DNA from: CAZJUP01 sp964549275
GTDB lineage: Bacteria > Fidelibacterota > Marinisomatia > Marinisomatales > TCS55
DNA: 63,542 nucleotides
Reading direction: 5' to 3'
NCBI GenBank assembly: GCA_964549275.1
Contig: CAZJUP010000014.1
Coordinates: 1 to 63,542 of the forward strand
Position 1 is the first letter of the stretch, and each line of letters begins with the position of its first letter. Below are positions 25,369 through 34,245 of this stretch, in pieces. Made by a program: the position numbers and the translations under genes. Below the pieces are notes generated by a model that saw only the letters and a program-made list of their open reading frames with translations, was not told the DNA's origin and made no database searches.

Positions 25369-25962
25369 ATGTTGAAGGTAGGATTAACTGGTGGATTGGG
25401 GAGCGGTAAAAGCACCGCCACCAAGACATTTGCTGACATGGGTGCTTATATATTTGATGCAGACGGTGAAGCAAAAAAATTGATTGAAAAAAATGAAACG
25501 GTCCAAAATGAGCTTATTGCTGAGTTTGGTACAGACATTATGAATGCACAGGGAGGGGTGGATAAACGAAAATTAGCTAGGGTTGCCTTCCAGGATGATA
25601 TTCACCAGCAGAATCTGAATGCCGTTGTTCACCCGTACATATTTGAATTAATTGATTCAAAGTTTCAGAAAGTTTCTGTTGAAAATATTCATACATTGTT
25701 TATTGTAGATGGTGCCATGATTTATGAATCCGGATATGATATCCATTTGGATTATGTTATTGTTATAACGGCACAATTGATGCACCGTATGGAAAGGGCG
25801 CTGAAACGCGGTGGATTGTCTAGAGAAGACATTTTGAAGCGGGTTGAATTTCAACTTCCCGAAGAAGAAAAAGTAAACATGGCCGATTTTGTCATTCACA
25901 ATGATACTTCCGAATCGGACTTGGAAGAAGCCGTAATAGCGCTCTACAAAAAACTGACCTAA
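25369..25962 (+). CDS. coaE: Dephospho-CoA kinase
   Basis: Last step of coenzyme A synthesis. 197 residues from the ATG at 25369, two bases after the adk stop; P-loop GGLGSGKST at about 7-15, DADGEAK and a lid with the family RRxL-like basic region near residue 143. In operon with adk. A TTG at 25363 is a minor alternative. Confidence 0.94.
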   Translation: MLKVGLTGGLGSGKSTATKTFADMGAYIFDADGEAKKLIEKNETVQNELIAEFGTDIMNAQGGVDKRKLARVAFQDDIHQQNLNAVVHPYIFELIDSKFQKVSVENIHTLFIVDGAMIYESGYDIHLDYVIVITAQLMHRMERALKRGGLSREDILKRVEFQLPEEEKVNMADFVIHNDTSESDLEEAVIALYKKLT

Positions 25963-25971
25963 CTCTTTAAA

Positions 25972-25994
25972 TTGGGTATCAACATAATACCCAA
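25972..25994. repeat. Perfect inverted repeat between coaE and korD
   Basis: TTGGGTAT (25972-25979), seven-base loop, ATACCCAA (25987-25994), 10 bases after the coaE stop. No T-tract follows on the plus strand, so it is not a canonical terminator; it could be an mRNA 3'-end stabiliser or a protein-binding site. The rest of the 126-base gap shows no gene. Confidence 0.5.
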
Positions 25995-26088
25995 ATCTAC
26001 AATCACCATTGCATCGCACTTCTTGGAAATCAGAACGGTAATGGGTTAAATTGGAATATAGGATAAATGTGTCTTAAATAGGATTGTG

Positions 26089-26376
26089 ATGCCAAAAGTC
26101 CACGGTCATGTGACTATAAATATAGAAAATTGTAAGGGGTGTGAACTGTGTACAGATGAATGCCCCCAATCTTCCCTTTCCATGAGTGACTACATCAATA
26201 AAAAGGGTTACCATTATGCCATCCTTGTTGAGGATAACTGTACGGGGTGTACCAATTGTGCTCTAGTGTGTCCGGAAGCGGTAATTACGGTATACAGAGA
26301 AAATAAAAAACAGGAAAAACAACCGGTTGCGGTGAATTCAAATGTAACAGAGAATATTTCCGTGTCAATTCAGTGA
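26089..26376 (+). CDS. korD: 2x[4Fe-4S] ferredoxin subunit of 2-oxoacid oxidoreductase (KorD/PorD type)
   Basis: A 95-residue ferredoxin-like subunit with two CxxCxxCxxxCP clusters, at about residues 15-25 and 51-61, matching the delta subunit that carries electrons between the catalytic core and ferredoxin. The first codon is ATG at 26089; a GTG at 26086 is one codon earlier. It overlaps korA by four bases (GTGA). C-terminal 30 residues are low in motifs. Confidence 0.92.
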   Translation: MPKVHGHVTINIENCKGCELCTDECPQSSLSMSDYINKKGYHYAILVEDNCTGCTNCALVCPEAVITVYRENKKQEKQPVAVNSNVTENISVSIQ

Positions 26377-27467
26377 GTAAAACCATGGGCGAAAAAATCT
26401 TGATGAAAGGTAATGAAGCTTTGGCGGAAGCTGCCATTCGAGCCGGAGTAAAAGCTTATTTTGGTTACCCCATTACTCCTCAATCTGAATTGCTGGAATA
26501 TATGTCGGCACACTTAAATAATAGGGGCGGTGTTTTTCTTCAGGCAGAAAGTGAAGTGGCTGCCATTAATATGGTGTATGGTGCAGCCGGATGCGGAGAG
26601 CGGGTGATGACAAGCACTTCTTCCCCTGGTTTCAGCCTTATGCAGGAAGGAATTTCTTATATTGCAGCAGCAGAACTTCCCTGTCTGTTGGTCAATGTTC
26701 AGCGTGGTGGTCCCGGTTTAGGTACAATTCAAGCAGCTCAGAGTGATTATTTTCAAGCCGTAAAAGGCGGAGGGCATGGAGATTATCAGCTCATTGTTCT
26801 TGCCCCAAACAGTGTTCAGGAAATGGCAGATTTTACCTACTTGGGGTTTGACCTTGCGGACAAATATCGAACACCGGTTTTAATTTTATCCGATGGCGCT
26901 CTGGGGCAAATGATGGAACCGGTTGTGTTCCTGGAGTATGATGTTGATAAGCATTTTACAGACCATTCCCAATGGGCAACAAGAGGACGGAAAAATGGGG
27001 ATAGACACATTATAACTTCTCTCCATATTGAACCGGAAAAAATGGAAATAATCAATAATAGACTTCAGGATAAATACCGAGATATTCGTGATAAGGAAAT
27101 CCGGTTCAGGGCCACTCAAACTGAAGATGCAGACATTTTGATTGTGGCTTATGGGCTCGCCTCCCGTGTGGCGCACCATGCTTTGGAGTTGGCCAGAGAA
27201 GAAAACTTAAAAGTGGGCCTGTTTCGCCCCATTACCCTTTACCCCTTCCCCTATCGGCAATTGAGGGCTTTATCAGAGAAAGTTGGAGCTATTTTAACTG
27301 TAGAAATGAATGCAGGCCAAATGGTTGAGGATGTGCAACGGGGTTCTGTGGAGAAAACGCCCGTCCATTTCTATGGCAAAACCGGTGGTGTTATTCCTCA
27401 GCCTGAAGAAATCCTGGAAAAAATCCGAGCCATATCTATAGCCCCCCAAATGGAGGAAATCTTCTAA
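26373..27467 (+). CDS. korA: 2-oxoacid:ferredoxin oxidoreductase, alpha subunit
   Basis: Alpha subunit of a four-subunit CoA-acylating 2-oxoacid:ferredoxin oxidoreductase. Domain I begins with GNEALAEAAIRAGVKAYFGYPITPQ at the N-terminus (PYR-domain block YFGYPITPQSE), followed by the QAESEVAAINMVYGA block and STSSPGFSLMQE; the C-terminal domain II has VAYGLASR and GLFRPITLYPFP. Start GTG at 26373 by coupling to korD; an ATG at 26385 is possible. The sequence alone does not decide between 2-oxoglutarate and 2-oxoisovalerate as substrate. Confidence 0.94.
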   Translation: MSKTMGEKILMKGNEALAEAAIRAGVKAYFGYPITPQSELLEYMSAHLNNRGGVFLQAESEVAAINMVYGAAGCGERVMTSTSSPGFSLMQEGISYIAAAELPCLLVNVQRGGPGLGTIQAAQSDYFQAVKGGGHGDYQLIVLAPNSVQEMADFTYLGFDLADKYRTPVLILSDGALGQMMEPVVFLEYDVDKHFTDHSQWATRGRKNGDRHIITSLHIEPEKMEIINNRLQDKYRDIRDKEIRFRATQTEDADILIVAYGLASRVAHHALELAREENLKVGLFRPITLYPFPYRQLRALSEKVGAILTVEMNAGQMVEDVQRGSVEKTPVHFYGKTGGVIPQPEEILEKIRAISIAPQMEEIF

Positions 27468-28261
27468 TGTCAGATCCGAAACAACCCATACAGTGCGAGA
27501 ATCTGGAATTAATGGATAAGGTTTGGGAACGACCCGACACTCTGGTAGATATTCCCATGCATTATTGTCCGGGATGCGGCCATTCAGTTGTCCACCGGCT
27601 TATTATGGAGGTGGTGAAAGAATTGGAGATCCAAGAAAAAACTATCGGTGTTGCCCCGGTGGGATGTTCTGTTTTTGCCTATAATTACATGGATGTAGAT
27701 ATGCAGGAAGCTGCTCATGGCAGGGCGACGGCTGTTGCAACCGGCATCAAGCGGGTTCTGCCGGACAGGATCGTTTATTCCTACCAGGGGGATGGAGATT
27801 TAGCTGCTATAGGAACAGCCGAAACAATCCATACCATAAACCGGGGAGAAAATATTGTTATGATTTTTATCAATAACGGTATTTACGGTATGACCGGAGG
27901 GCAAATGGCTCCAACCACACTTATGGGTTCTAAAACATCCACCACTCCAACTGGACGGGATCCGCAAATTCATGGAGAGCCTATAATTATAGCCGAAATG
28001 ATTTCAATCCTCCACGGAGCATATTTTGTAACACGCCAGGCTGTGAACTCTGCCAAAGCAGTCCGAAAAACAAAGAAAGCCCTCCTTCGGGGATTTCAGT
28101 ACCAGTTGGAAGGTAAAGGGGGTGTAAGCTTCATTGAAGTGGTGAGTAATTGTCCATCCGGCTGGAAGATGACTCCTGTTGAGTCCAATAAATGGTTGGA
28201 TGATCATGTGTTGGACACCTATCCGTTGGGAGACATTAAAGTCCCGGTGAAAACACAATGA
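27467..28261 (+). CDS. korB: 2-oxoacid:ferredoxin oxidoreductase, beta (TPP-binding) subunit
   Basis: TPP-binding subunit. CPGCGH at 34-39, TPP/Mg motif GDGD at 108-111 with NNGIYGMTGGQ at 136-146. 264 residues. One-base overlap with korA (TAATG) and four-base overlap with korC. The chain has a single CxxC at 34/37 and no extra cluster domain. Confidence 0.95.
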   Translation: MSDPKQPIQCENLELMDKVWERPDTLVDIPMHYCPGCGHSVVHRLIMEVVKELEIQEKTIGVAPVGCSVFAYNYMDVDMQEAAHGRATAVATGIKRVLPDRIVYSYQGDGDLAAIGTAETIHTINRGENIVMIFINNGIYGMTGGQMAPTTLMGSKTSTTPTGRDPQIHGEPIIIAEMISILHGAYFVTRQAVNSAKAVRKTKKALLRGFQYQLEGKGGVSFIEVVSNCPSGWKMTPVESNKWLDDHVLDTYPLGDIKVPVKTQ

Positions 28262-28809
28262 AACAGGAAATTATAATTGCCGGTTTTGGAGGACAGGGTG
28301 TTTTATCCATGGGCATGACACTGGCCTATGCAGGGATGATTGAAGACAAAGATGTATCCTGGATGCCGAGCTATGGCCCGGAAATGAGAGGTGGTACTGC
28401 AAATTGTACTGTTATATTAAATGATGAAAAAATTAGTTCACCCATCATAAATACTTTTGATACGGCTATTATTCTCAACCAGCCGTCCATGAAAAAGTTT
28501 GAATCATCCGTTAAACCCAGAGGACAAATTCTATATGAATCCAACAATATTTTGACACCCCCCAAAAGAGAGGATGTTACAGCTCTAGACATTCCAGCCA
28601 CTATAGAAGCAGTAAAGCTGAATAACAAACAGGTGATGAATATGATTATTCTGGGCGTTTATATTGGACGGAATCCGGTATTAAAAATTGAATCGATTTT
28701 AAAAGCCTTAAAAAAAGTCCTGCCGGAACGGCATCATTATCTTATTCCTCTAAACCAAAAAGCCTTGGAACGGGGAATGGAGATGGTTGTGGAACTGGCA
28801 GAAGTGTAA
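28258..28809 (+). CDS. korC: 2-oxoacid:ferredoxin oxidoreductase, gamma subunit
   Basis: Gamma subunit (domain III) that closes the KorDABC complex. GFGGQGVLSMG at about 8-18, SYGPEMRGGTANC near 39-50, 183 residues, normal size. Downstream after 11 bases comes a ferritin-like small protein, probably in the same transcript. Confidence 0.95.
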   Translation: MKQEIIIAGFGGQGVLSMGMTLAYAGMIEDKDVSWMPSYGPEMRGGTANCTVILNDEKISSPIINTFDTAIILNQPSMKKFESSVKPRGQILYESNNILTPPKREDVTALDIPATIEAVKLNNKQVMNMIILGVYIGRNPVLKIESILKALKKVLPERHHYLIPLNQKALERGMEMVVELAEV

Positions 28810-28820
28810 AGGGGGATCCC

Positions 28821-29075
28821 ATGATGACAAGACCCAATAAATTCGCTTCTATAGAGGAAATTTTAACTTTTGCTATGGCCGATGAACAGGAAGCAGCTCA
28901 TTATTATGAGGATGTAGCCAATCGCATGGCCGATACAGATTTGAAGCGGTTATTGCTGGATTTAGCCAAGATGGAGGTGGAGCATTACAATGTGTTGAAG
29001 GCTAAACTGGAAGAATGCCGAGCAAACGGTTTTTGCACCCACGGCATTCTATCTTCATTTGAGGAAGTATCGTAA
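28821..29075 (+). CDS. Two-helix ferritin-like (rubrerythrin-fold half) protein
   Basis: An 84-residue protein with two helices that carry Glu22 in one helix and Glu52-x-x-His55 in the other, the metal-ligand pattern of one half of a ferritin-like di-iron site. A full four-helix rubrerythrin or ferritin needs about 140 residues, so it would have to dimerise, as encapsulated-ferritin-type proteins do. It has Cys66 and Cys72 at the C-terminus but no rubredoxin CxxC. GGGGG stands before the ATG. Placed directly after korC, it may protect the oxygen-sensitive Fe-S enzyme from peroxide or iron; this is inference. Confidence 0.78.
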   Translation: MMTRPNKFASIEEILTFAMADEQEAAHYYEDVANRMADTDLKRLLLDLAKMEVEHYNVLKAKLEECRANGFCTHGILSSFEEVS

Positions 29076-29190
29076 ATTGCAAATATGAAATACACTGCCG
29101 GAACTTTTTTATTTATTTAATCTTTCGAAACATTCTCTAAAACCATGAAAATGGTGTAAGTAAAGTAATAAGGAACATTCAAGCGAATCT

Positions 29191-30231
29191 ATGTACATAC
29201 TTACTTTAAACCCCGGCGCAACGTCAACAGAGGTAGGCCTGTTTAAAAACCGGAAAGAAGATCGCCGGATAAGAATAGACCACTCCCACGAAACACTGTC
29301 CTCTTATGTACCAGATCAAATATCAAATCGTCTGAAAGCTATAGATTCATTCATATCCTCTATAAAGGATGTCCATGCAATGGGGGCAAGAGGCGGTCCC
29401 TTAAAACCGCTTCCTGGCGGTGTATATGCAGTTACGGAGTCTATGTTAGGTGCCTACAGGACAGGCCGCTATGCCAACCATGCTTCAAACCTGGGGGCTC
29501 TCATGGCAGATGTCTTAACCCAACGATGGCCTGTCCCTGTGTATATTGTTAACCCTGTAACGACTGATGAAATGGTCGAAAAAGCAAGAATTTCTGGAGT
29601 TCCCGGTATCGAAAGAAAAAGCAGAAGCCATGCTTTGAATATAAAATATAGTGTTCAAAAAGCGGCAAATGAGTTGGAGATCTCCTTTAAAAATTCCCGC
29701 TTTATTGTGGCCCATTTGGGGAGTGGCTTTTCTATTGCTGCGGTCAGACAGGGGAAAATAATAGATGTAAATGATGCCCTGTTGGGTATGGGACCGTTTT
29801 CTGTAGAACGGGCAGGCGCCTTACCTCTTGCAGGTATTTTAGACCTGATATTTCATCAAAAGATTTCTTATGAAGAGCTGGTTCAGCGTTTTTCAAAAAA
29901 CAGCGGTTTAAAAGGATATTTAGGAACAAACGATTTACAGATTATTGAGGAAAACCTTGGTGACGAAAAGTTCCGACTGATTTACAATGCCATGATTTAT
30001 CAAATTCAAAAAGAAATTGGAGCCATGTTTGGAGCCCTTAACGGCAGGACCGATGGATTAATTCTTACCGGAGGGCTTATTCGTTCAAAAACATTTGTAA
30101 AAAATCTAACCAGGTGCTTGACCTTTTTAGGTCCTCATTTTGTTTATCCCGGAAGTTTTGAATTGGAGGCCCTTGCGGAGAGTGTTTACCAGGTTCTCAC
30201 AGGTAAAATAGCAGTAAAGGAATATGATTGA
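29191..30231 (+). CDS. buk: Butyrate kinase
   Basis: ASKHA-fold kinase forming ATP and a carboxylate from an acyl-phosphate (butyryl- or branched-chain acyl-phosphate). 346 residues. LNPGATSTEVGLF near the N-terminus (phosphate-1), NPVTTDEM, HLGSGFSIAAV, and the C-terminal ILTGGLIRS-like adenosine block. The stop overlaps ptb by one base, so Ptb and Buk are made together, as is normal for this pair. Upstream context of kor suggests branched-chain or fatty acyl-CoA as the source of substrate. Confidence 0.94.
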   Translation: MYILTLNPGATSTEVGLFKNRKEDRRIRIDHSHETLSSYVPDQISNRLKAIDSFISSIKDVHAMGARGGPLKPLPGGVYAVTESMLGAYRTGRYANHASNLGALMADVLTQRWPVPVYIVNPVTTDEMVEKARISGVPGIERKSRSHALNIKYSVQKAANELEISFKNSRFIVAHLGSGFSIAAVRQGKIIDVNDALLGMGPFSVERAGALPLAGILDLIFHQKISYEELVQRFSKNSGLKGYLGTNDLQIIEENLGDEKFRLIYNAMIYQIQKEIGAMFGALNGRTDGLILTGGLIRSKTFVKNLTRCLTFLGPHFVYPGSFELEALAESVYQVLTGKIAVKEYD

Positions 30232-31073
30232 TGGTTCGATTGTTTAAGGAAATTTACGATATTGTTGACGAACTCCCATCGGTTCGACTGGCTGTGGTAA
30301 ACCCGATTCAGAGATATTTACTCGAAACCATTGAAGACGCCGAAAAGAAAAACTGGATTAAATCGTTAATCTTCAAAAGTGAAAACACGCAAGTTGCTTC
30401 ACAGGAAGCGGTTTCTGCCGTTAATGATGGCAGAGCTGATTTTCTCATGAAAGGAGATGTGGATACAGCTACACTCCTGAAAGCAGTCATGGATGAAGAG
30501 AAAGGACTAAAAGCACATCAAATGCTTAGCCATATTGCTGTGGTGGAGTCCCCCAATTATAAGCGGTTGATGCTCATGACAGATGGTGGAGTAAATATTA
30601 AAATGAATAAAGCTGTTTTAATTAACATATTAGAAAATGCATTGATTCTTGCAAGCCGATTGCAAAATAACTTGCCCAATGTTGCATTTTTATCTCTTGT
30701 GGAAACCATCTCTAAAAAACTGCCTGAAACGGGACTGGCCAAAGAAATGGATATTCAATTCAAAAATAATGGCCGATTTACAGCAGAAGGACCTTTGGCT
30801 CTGGATGTGGCTCTTTCAGAAAAGGCGGCATTAGCAAAAGGAATTTCATCCAGAATAGCAGGAAAAACAGACATTTTTATTGGGCCGAATATCACCGCAG
30901 TGAATTTTATGGTGAAAAGCCTCATGGCCGTTGGCGGTTCTGGTGGGGGCGGACTTATTATGGGAGCCCAATGTCCAGTTGTCCTGCTTTCGAGGTCTGA
31001 CTCACAAACAACAAAATTAAATTCAATAGCGCTGGGATGTCTGGCGCTGAAAGGGGAAGGTCATGGATATTAA
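30231..31073 (+). CDS. ptb: Phosphate butyryltransferase (acyl-CoA phosphotransacylase)
   Basis: Exchanges CoA for phosphate on butyryl-CoA or similar acyl-CoA. 280 residues from the ATG at 30231, overlapping the buk TGA by one base (TTG at 30228 is alternative). PTA/PTB family blocks: AVVNPIQRYLLE-like N-terminus, FLMKGDVDTATLLKAV near residues 72-88 and the C-terminal IGPNITAVNFMVK and GGGGLIMGAQCPVVLLSR. The next gene overlaps its end by 11 bases. Confidence 0.92.
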   Translation: MVRLFKEIYDIVDELPSVRLAVVNPIQRYLLETIEDAEKKNWIKSLIFKSENTQVASQEAVSAVNDGRADFLMKGDVDTATLLKAVMDEEKGLKAHQMLSHIAVVESPNYKRLMLMTDGGVNIKMNKAVLINILENALILASRLQNNLPNVAFLSLVETISKKLPETGLAKEMDIQFKNNGRFTAEGPLALDVALSEKAALAKGISSRIAGKTDIFIGPNITAVNFMVKSLMAVGGSGGGGLIMGAQCPVVLLSRSDSQTTKLNSIALGCLALKGEGHGY

Positions 31074-32763
31074 AAATAGACGTGTTCTTATTTTAGGTGG
31101 TTGGGGATTAGTGGGAACAGCGATTCTGAGAAAGCTTGCAGAACACCACCCGAAAGAGATTATCATTCTATCTCTAAAAGAAAACGAAGCAAGAGAAGCC
31201 TGTCGTCAGATGAAATTGGAATTCCCGGAGATTACCTATAAACCGGAATGGGGGAATATTTTTGTAAGGGAAAGTCAAAAAGATTTGTCCAGATCGGAAT
31301 TATTGAATAATCAGGGTGAACGTCAACAGCTGATGAAAGATACCCTAGAAGGATTTGATGAAGAAAAACTGGATGCATCCTTTTTAAATCAGGTTATCAC
31401 ACGCCATAAACCCCATATTATTATCGACACGGTTAATACAGCTACAGCTCTTGCCTATCAGGATTTATATAATGGGTATTACAGCCTGAAAAAGGAAATG
31501 GAAGTGGCTTTAGATTCTGGACTTACAGAAAATTTATTCTCTGAAGTGGAAAAAATGCTAACAACATTATATACACCTCAAATTATTCGGCATATCCAAA
31601 TCTTGCACACCAGTATGGTAGAAAATAAAACGGGTGTTTATATAAAAATTGGTACCACAGGAACCGGAGGGATGGGGCTGAACATTCCTTATACCCACAG
31701 CGAGGAGAAACCCTCCCGTGTTTTGTTGAGTAAATCTTCGTTGGCAGGTGCCCATACAATGCTGTTATTTTTAATGGGGAGAACCCCGGATGGGCCAATT
31801 GTTAAAGAAATTAAACCTGCGGCCGCCATTGCGTGGAAAGGTATCCAGTACGGAGAAATAGCCAAGCACGGTAAGCCGATACAACTCTATGATTGTCATC
31901 CGGAAAAGGCTTTGATCTTGAAGAAGGCATTTGATTTTACTCCAAAACCCATTTGGAGCGATAGAGGGAAACCCCTTGAATCTGTTTTTATTGATACTGG
32001 AGAAAATGGAATATTTTCGAAGGGAGAATTTGAAACCATTACCTCTGCAGGACAGATGGAATTTGTTACTCCAGAGGAGATTGCAGCGAATGTTATTTTA
32101 GAAATAATGGGAGACAGTACAGGGCATGATATTTTAAATGCGCTTGACAATTCAATCATGGGTCCAACCTATCGGGCAGGCTATATGAGACATTATGCCT
32201 TGGAAGAAATGAATCGTCTTCAAGATGAACATGGGGTTGAAAGTGTTGCTTTTGAAATATTGGGTCCCCCTCGCCTTTCAAAAATACTTTATGAGGCTCA
32301 AATTCTAAAAAAAGTGTGTGGTGATTTAAAATGTATTTTAACCCGAGGTCCAAAAATGCTTGCAGAACAAGCAGAAAAACTTATTCAAAATAATTCAGAA
32401 CTTAGATCTCAGATTATTTCCATTGGAATTCCTATACTAATGCCTGATGGAAAACGGTTGCTTAGAGGTCCGGAAGTCAAAATTCCTACCCGCTTGGGAA
32501 GATCATCAATTCCAATGAGGGAAACCCAGATTAATGAATGGTCTGACGCAGGCTGGATAGACTTAAGAAAAGAGAATATGGCTTTGTGGCAGGGGCGTAT
32601 TGAAAAAATATTATCTTTTGTAGATGATTTAAACAAACAGGATACAAGTTCACTGCACCATCATGGTCGGCAATATTGGGACGTGAACAAACCTATGAAT
32701 ATCGGAAAAGTTGCAGCTTGGATATTCATAAACGAGGATAAAGGTCTTCGAATAAAACGTTGA
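31063..32763 (+). CDS. Large Rossmann-fold protein of unknown function, co-translated with buk-ptb
   Basis: A 566-residue protein with an N-terminal nucleotide-binding motif GGWGLVG at 12-18, in the short-chain dehydrogenase/epimerase style, followed by a long C-terminal region that I do not recognise. Notable blocks: ILHTSMVENKTGVYIKIGTT near 180 (an SDR-like Thr/Ser region), SEEKPSRVLLSKSSLAGAH, and DNSIMGPTYRAGYMRHYALE near 365. There is no signal peptide. GGGGAAGG precedes the ATG, and the gene overlaps ptb by 11 bases, so the three proteins are strongly coupled. It may act on the acid or acyl-phosphate product, or on an activated 3-hydroxy intermediate; function is unproven. Stop codons of this and the next gene form TGATCA. 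Confidence 0.75.
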   Translation: MDIKNRRVLILGGWGLVGTAILRKLAEHHPKEIIILSLKENEAREACRQMKLEFPEITYKPEWGNIFVRESQKDLSRSELLNNQGERQQLMKDTLEGFDEEKLDASFLNQVITRHKPHIIIDTVNTATALAYQDLYNGYYSLKKEMEVALDSGLTENLFSEVEKMLTTLYTPQIIRHIQILHTSMVENKTGVYIKIGTTGTGGMGLNIPYTHSEEKPSRVLLSKSSLAGAHTMLLFLMGRTPDGPIVKEIKPAAAIAWKGIQYGEIAKHGKPIQLYDCHPEKALILKKAFDFTPKPIWSDRGKPLESVFIDTGENGIFSKGEFETITSAGQMEFVTPEEIAANVILEIMGDSTGHDILNALDNSIMGPTYRAGYMRHYALEEMNRLQDEHGVESVAFEILGPPRLSKILYEAQILKKVCGDLKCILTRGPKMLAEQAEKLIQNNSELRSQIISIGIPILMPDGKRLLRGPEVKIPTRLGRSSIPMRETQINEWSDAGWIDLRKENMALWQGRIEKILSFVDDLNKQDTSSLHHHGRQYWDVNKPMNIGKVAAWIFINEDKGLRIKR

Positions 32764-33231
32764 TCAGCGAATAGCCCTTCGCATAGCTCGGGGCTTATCC
32801 AGAATCTCTTTCATGACAATGGCCTTTCGTAATCCCCTAAAATCCTGGAATAGGGTAATGGGTTTATTTTCATGAAGTTTTTTCCGATAGGCCTCCGCAA
32901 TATTATGAGTCATAATATGAAGAGGAATTGCAGGTTTTGATTTTGAAACTGAAATTGGAGCGGTTTTTACCGGGATGACCTTTTCCGGTATAATTTGCTC
33001 TAAAACCTGCTCTTTTTCAGATGGAGGTTCTTTTTCATTTTCATTGAAAATTTCCGGTATTTTTTCCTTTAAGTCTCCAAATATCTCTTGAATAAAACCG
33101 GGAGGTGAAGTCACCTCTTCTTTATCGTCTAAATCTAATTTTTGGCGGGCTTCTTTCTGCTGACGCTTTTTCATCATTGCTGATAGACCATAAAGAATCA
33201 GCAGAAAGAGCCAATAACCAAGTCCTTCCAT
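32764..33231 (-). CDS. Small single-span membrane protein with conserved C-terminal helix, unknown
   Basis: A 155-residue protein: N-terminal transmembrane segment (residues 4-19), Lys-rich stretch, long charged linker, then a C-terminal block FRGLRKAIVMKEILDKP. I have a memory of such a C-terminal block in uncharacterised FCB-group proteins but cannot name a family. It begins with ATG right after the floA stop (TAAATG), so it belongs to the nfeD-floA operon. It abuts the 566-residue gene stop-to-stop (TGATCA). Confidence 0.7.
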   Translation of the reverse strand: MEGLGYWLFLLILYGLSAMMKKRQQKEARQKLDLDDKEEVTSPPGFIQEIFGDLKEKIPEIFNENEKEPPSEKEQVLEQIIPEKVIPVKTAPISVSKSKPAIPLHIMTHNIAEAYRKKLHENKPITLFQDFRGLRKAIVMKEILDKPRAMRRAIR

Positions 33232-34245
33232 TTAACCGTCACCCTTTTCAGGGGGGAATGTTGAGGTGATATCTTTTTCACCAGAGATTGATTCTCTCAT
33301 ATCAGTATCCGCCTGAATATTTCTCATATTTACATAATCAAATACACCAAGTTTTCCTTCACGAAAGGCTTGCGCCATAGCCAGAGGGACTTGGGCTTCA
33401 GATTCCACAACCTTTGCTTGCATCTCTTGGGTTCTGGCTTTCATTTCCTGCTCTTCAGCAACGGCCATAGCGCGGCGGGTTTCAGCTCGGGCTTGCGCTA
33501 CGCGAAGATCTGCTTCTGCTTGATCGGCCTGAAGTTGAGCACCGACATTTTTCCCAACATCCAAATCTGCAATATCAATTGAGAGAATTTCAAAAGCTGT
33601 TCCGGCATCCAGCCCTTTTGTTAGTACCGCTTTTGAAATATTATCCGGATTTTCCAACACAGCTGAATAAGACAAAGATGAACCAATTGCGCTGACAATA
33701 CCCTCACCAACACGGGCTATTATGGTATCGTCAGTAGCACCACCGACCAATCCCGGAATATTTGTTCTAACTGTTACACGGGCTCGGGCTTTGAGTTCGA
33801 TACCGTCTTTTGCCACAGCAGAAAGAAACCCGTCTCTTGGAGCATCAATAACTTTTGGATAAACACTGGTTTGAACAGCTGAGTTTACATCACGTCCCGC
33901 CAAGTCAATTGCCGTAGCGGTTTCAAAAGGAAGGGGTATTTTTGCCTTATCTGCAGCGATAAGAGCCGCAACAACATTCACAACATTTCCACCTGCAAGA
34001 TAATGGGTTTCCAGCATATCGGTAGTGATTTTATCCAAGCCGGCTTTGTGGGTGTTGATAACGCCGTCAACCACCAGCCTAGGTGATATTTTTCGCAATC
34101 GCATTCGGATGAGATCTATGATGGTAATTCGTCCAATACCCAAACTCACTACCGATTGAATCCACATTCCAATAGGCACAAAGTAAAACAGTAATAAAAT
34201 AAAAATCAGAATAAAGGCCAGAATGAAAATCGAAATTAAATTCAT
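33232..34245 (-). CDS. floA: Flotillin-like protein FloA
   Basis: Membrane-scaffold protein of the bacterial YqfA/FloA group; 337 residues. An N-terminal hairpin anchor (about residues 5-30) is followed by an SPFH-like region and a helical section with the repeated Glu-Ala-rich coiled coil (QADQAEADLRVAQARAETRR), then a C-terminal tail. The start overlaps nfeD by four bases. It is expected to form membrane microdomains with NfeD. Family identity is clear; client proteins are not known. Confidence 0.92.
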   Translation of the reverse strand: MNLISIFILAFILIFILLLFYFVPIGMWIQSVVSLGIGRITIIDLIRMRLRKISPRLVVDGVINTHKAGLDKITTDMLETHYLAGGNVVNVVAALIAADKAKIPLPFETATAIDLAGRDVNSAVQTSVYPKVIDAPRDGFLSAVAKDGIELKARARVTVRTNIPGLVGGATDDTIIARVGEGIVSAIGSSLSYSAVLENPDNISKAVLTKGLDAGTAFEILSIDIADLDVGKNVGAQLQADQAEADLRVAQARAETRRAMAVAEEQEMKARTQEMQAKVVESEAQVPLAMAQAFREGKLGVFDYVNMRNIQADTDMRESISGEKDITSTFPPEKGDG

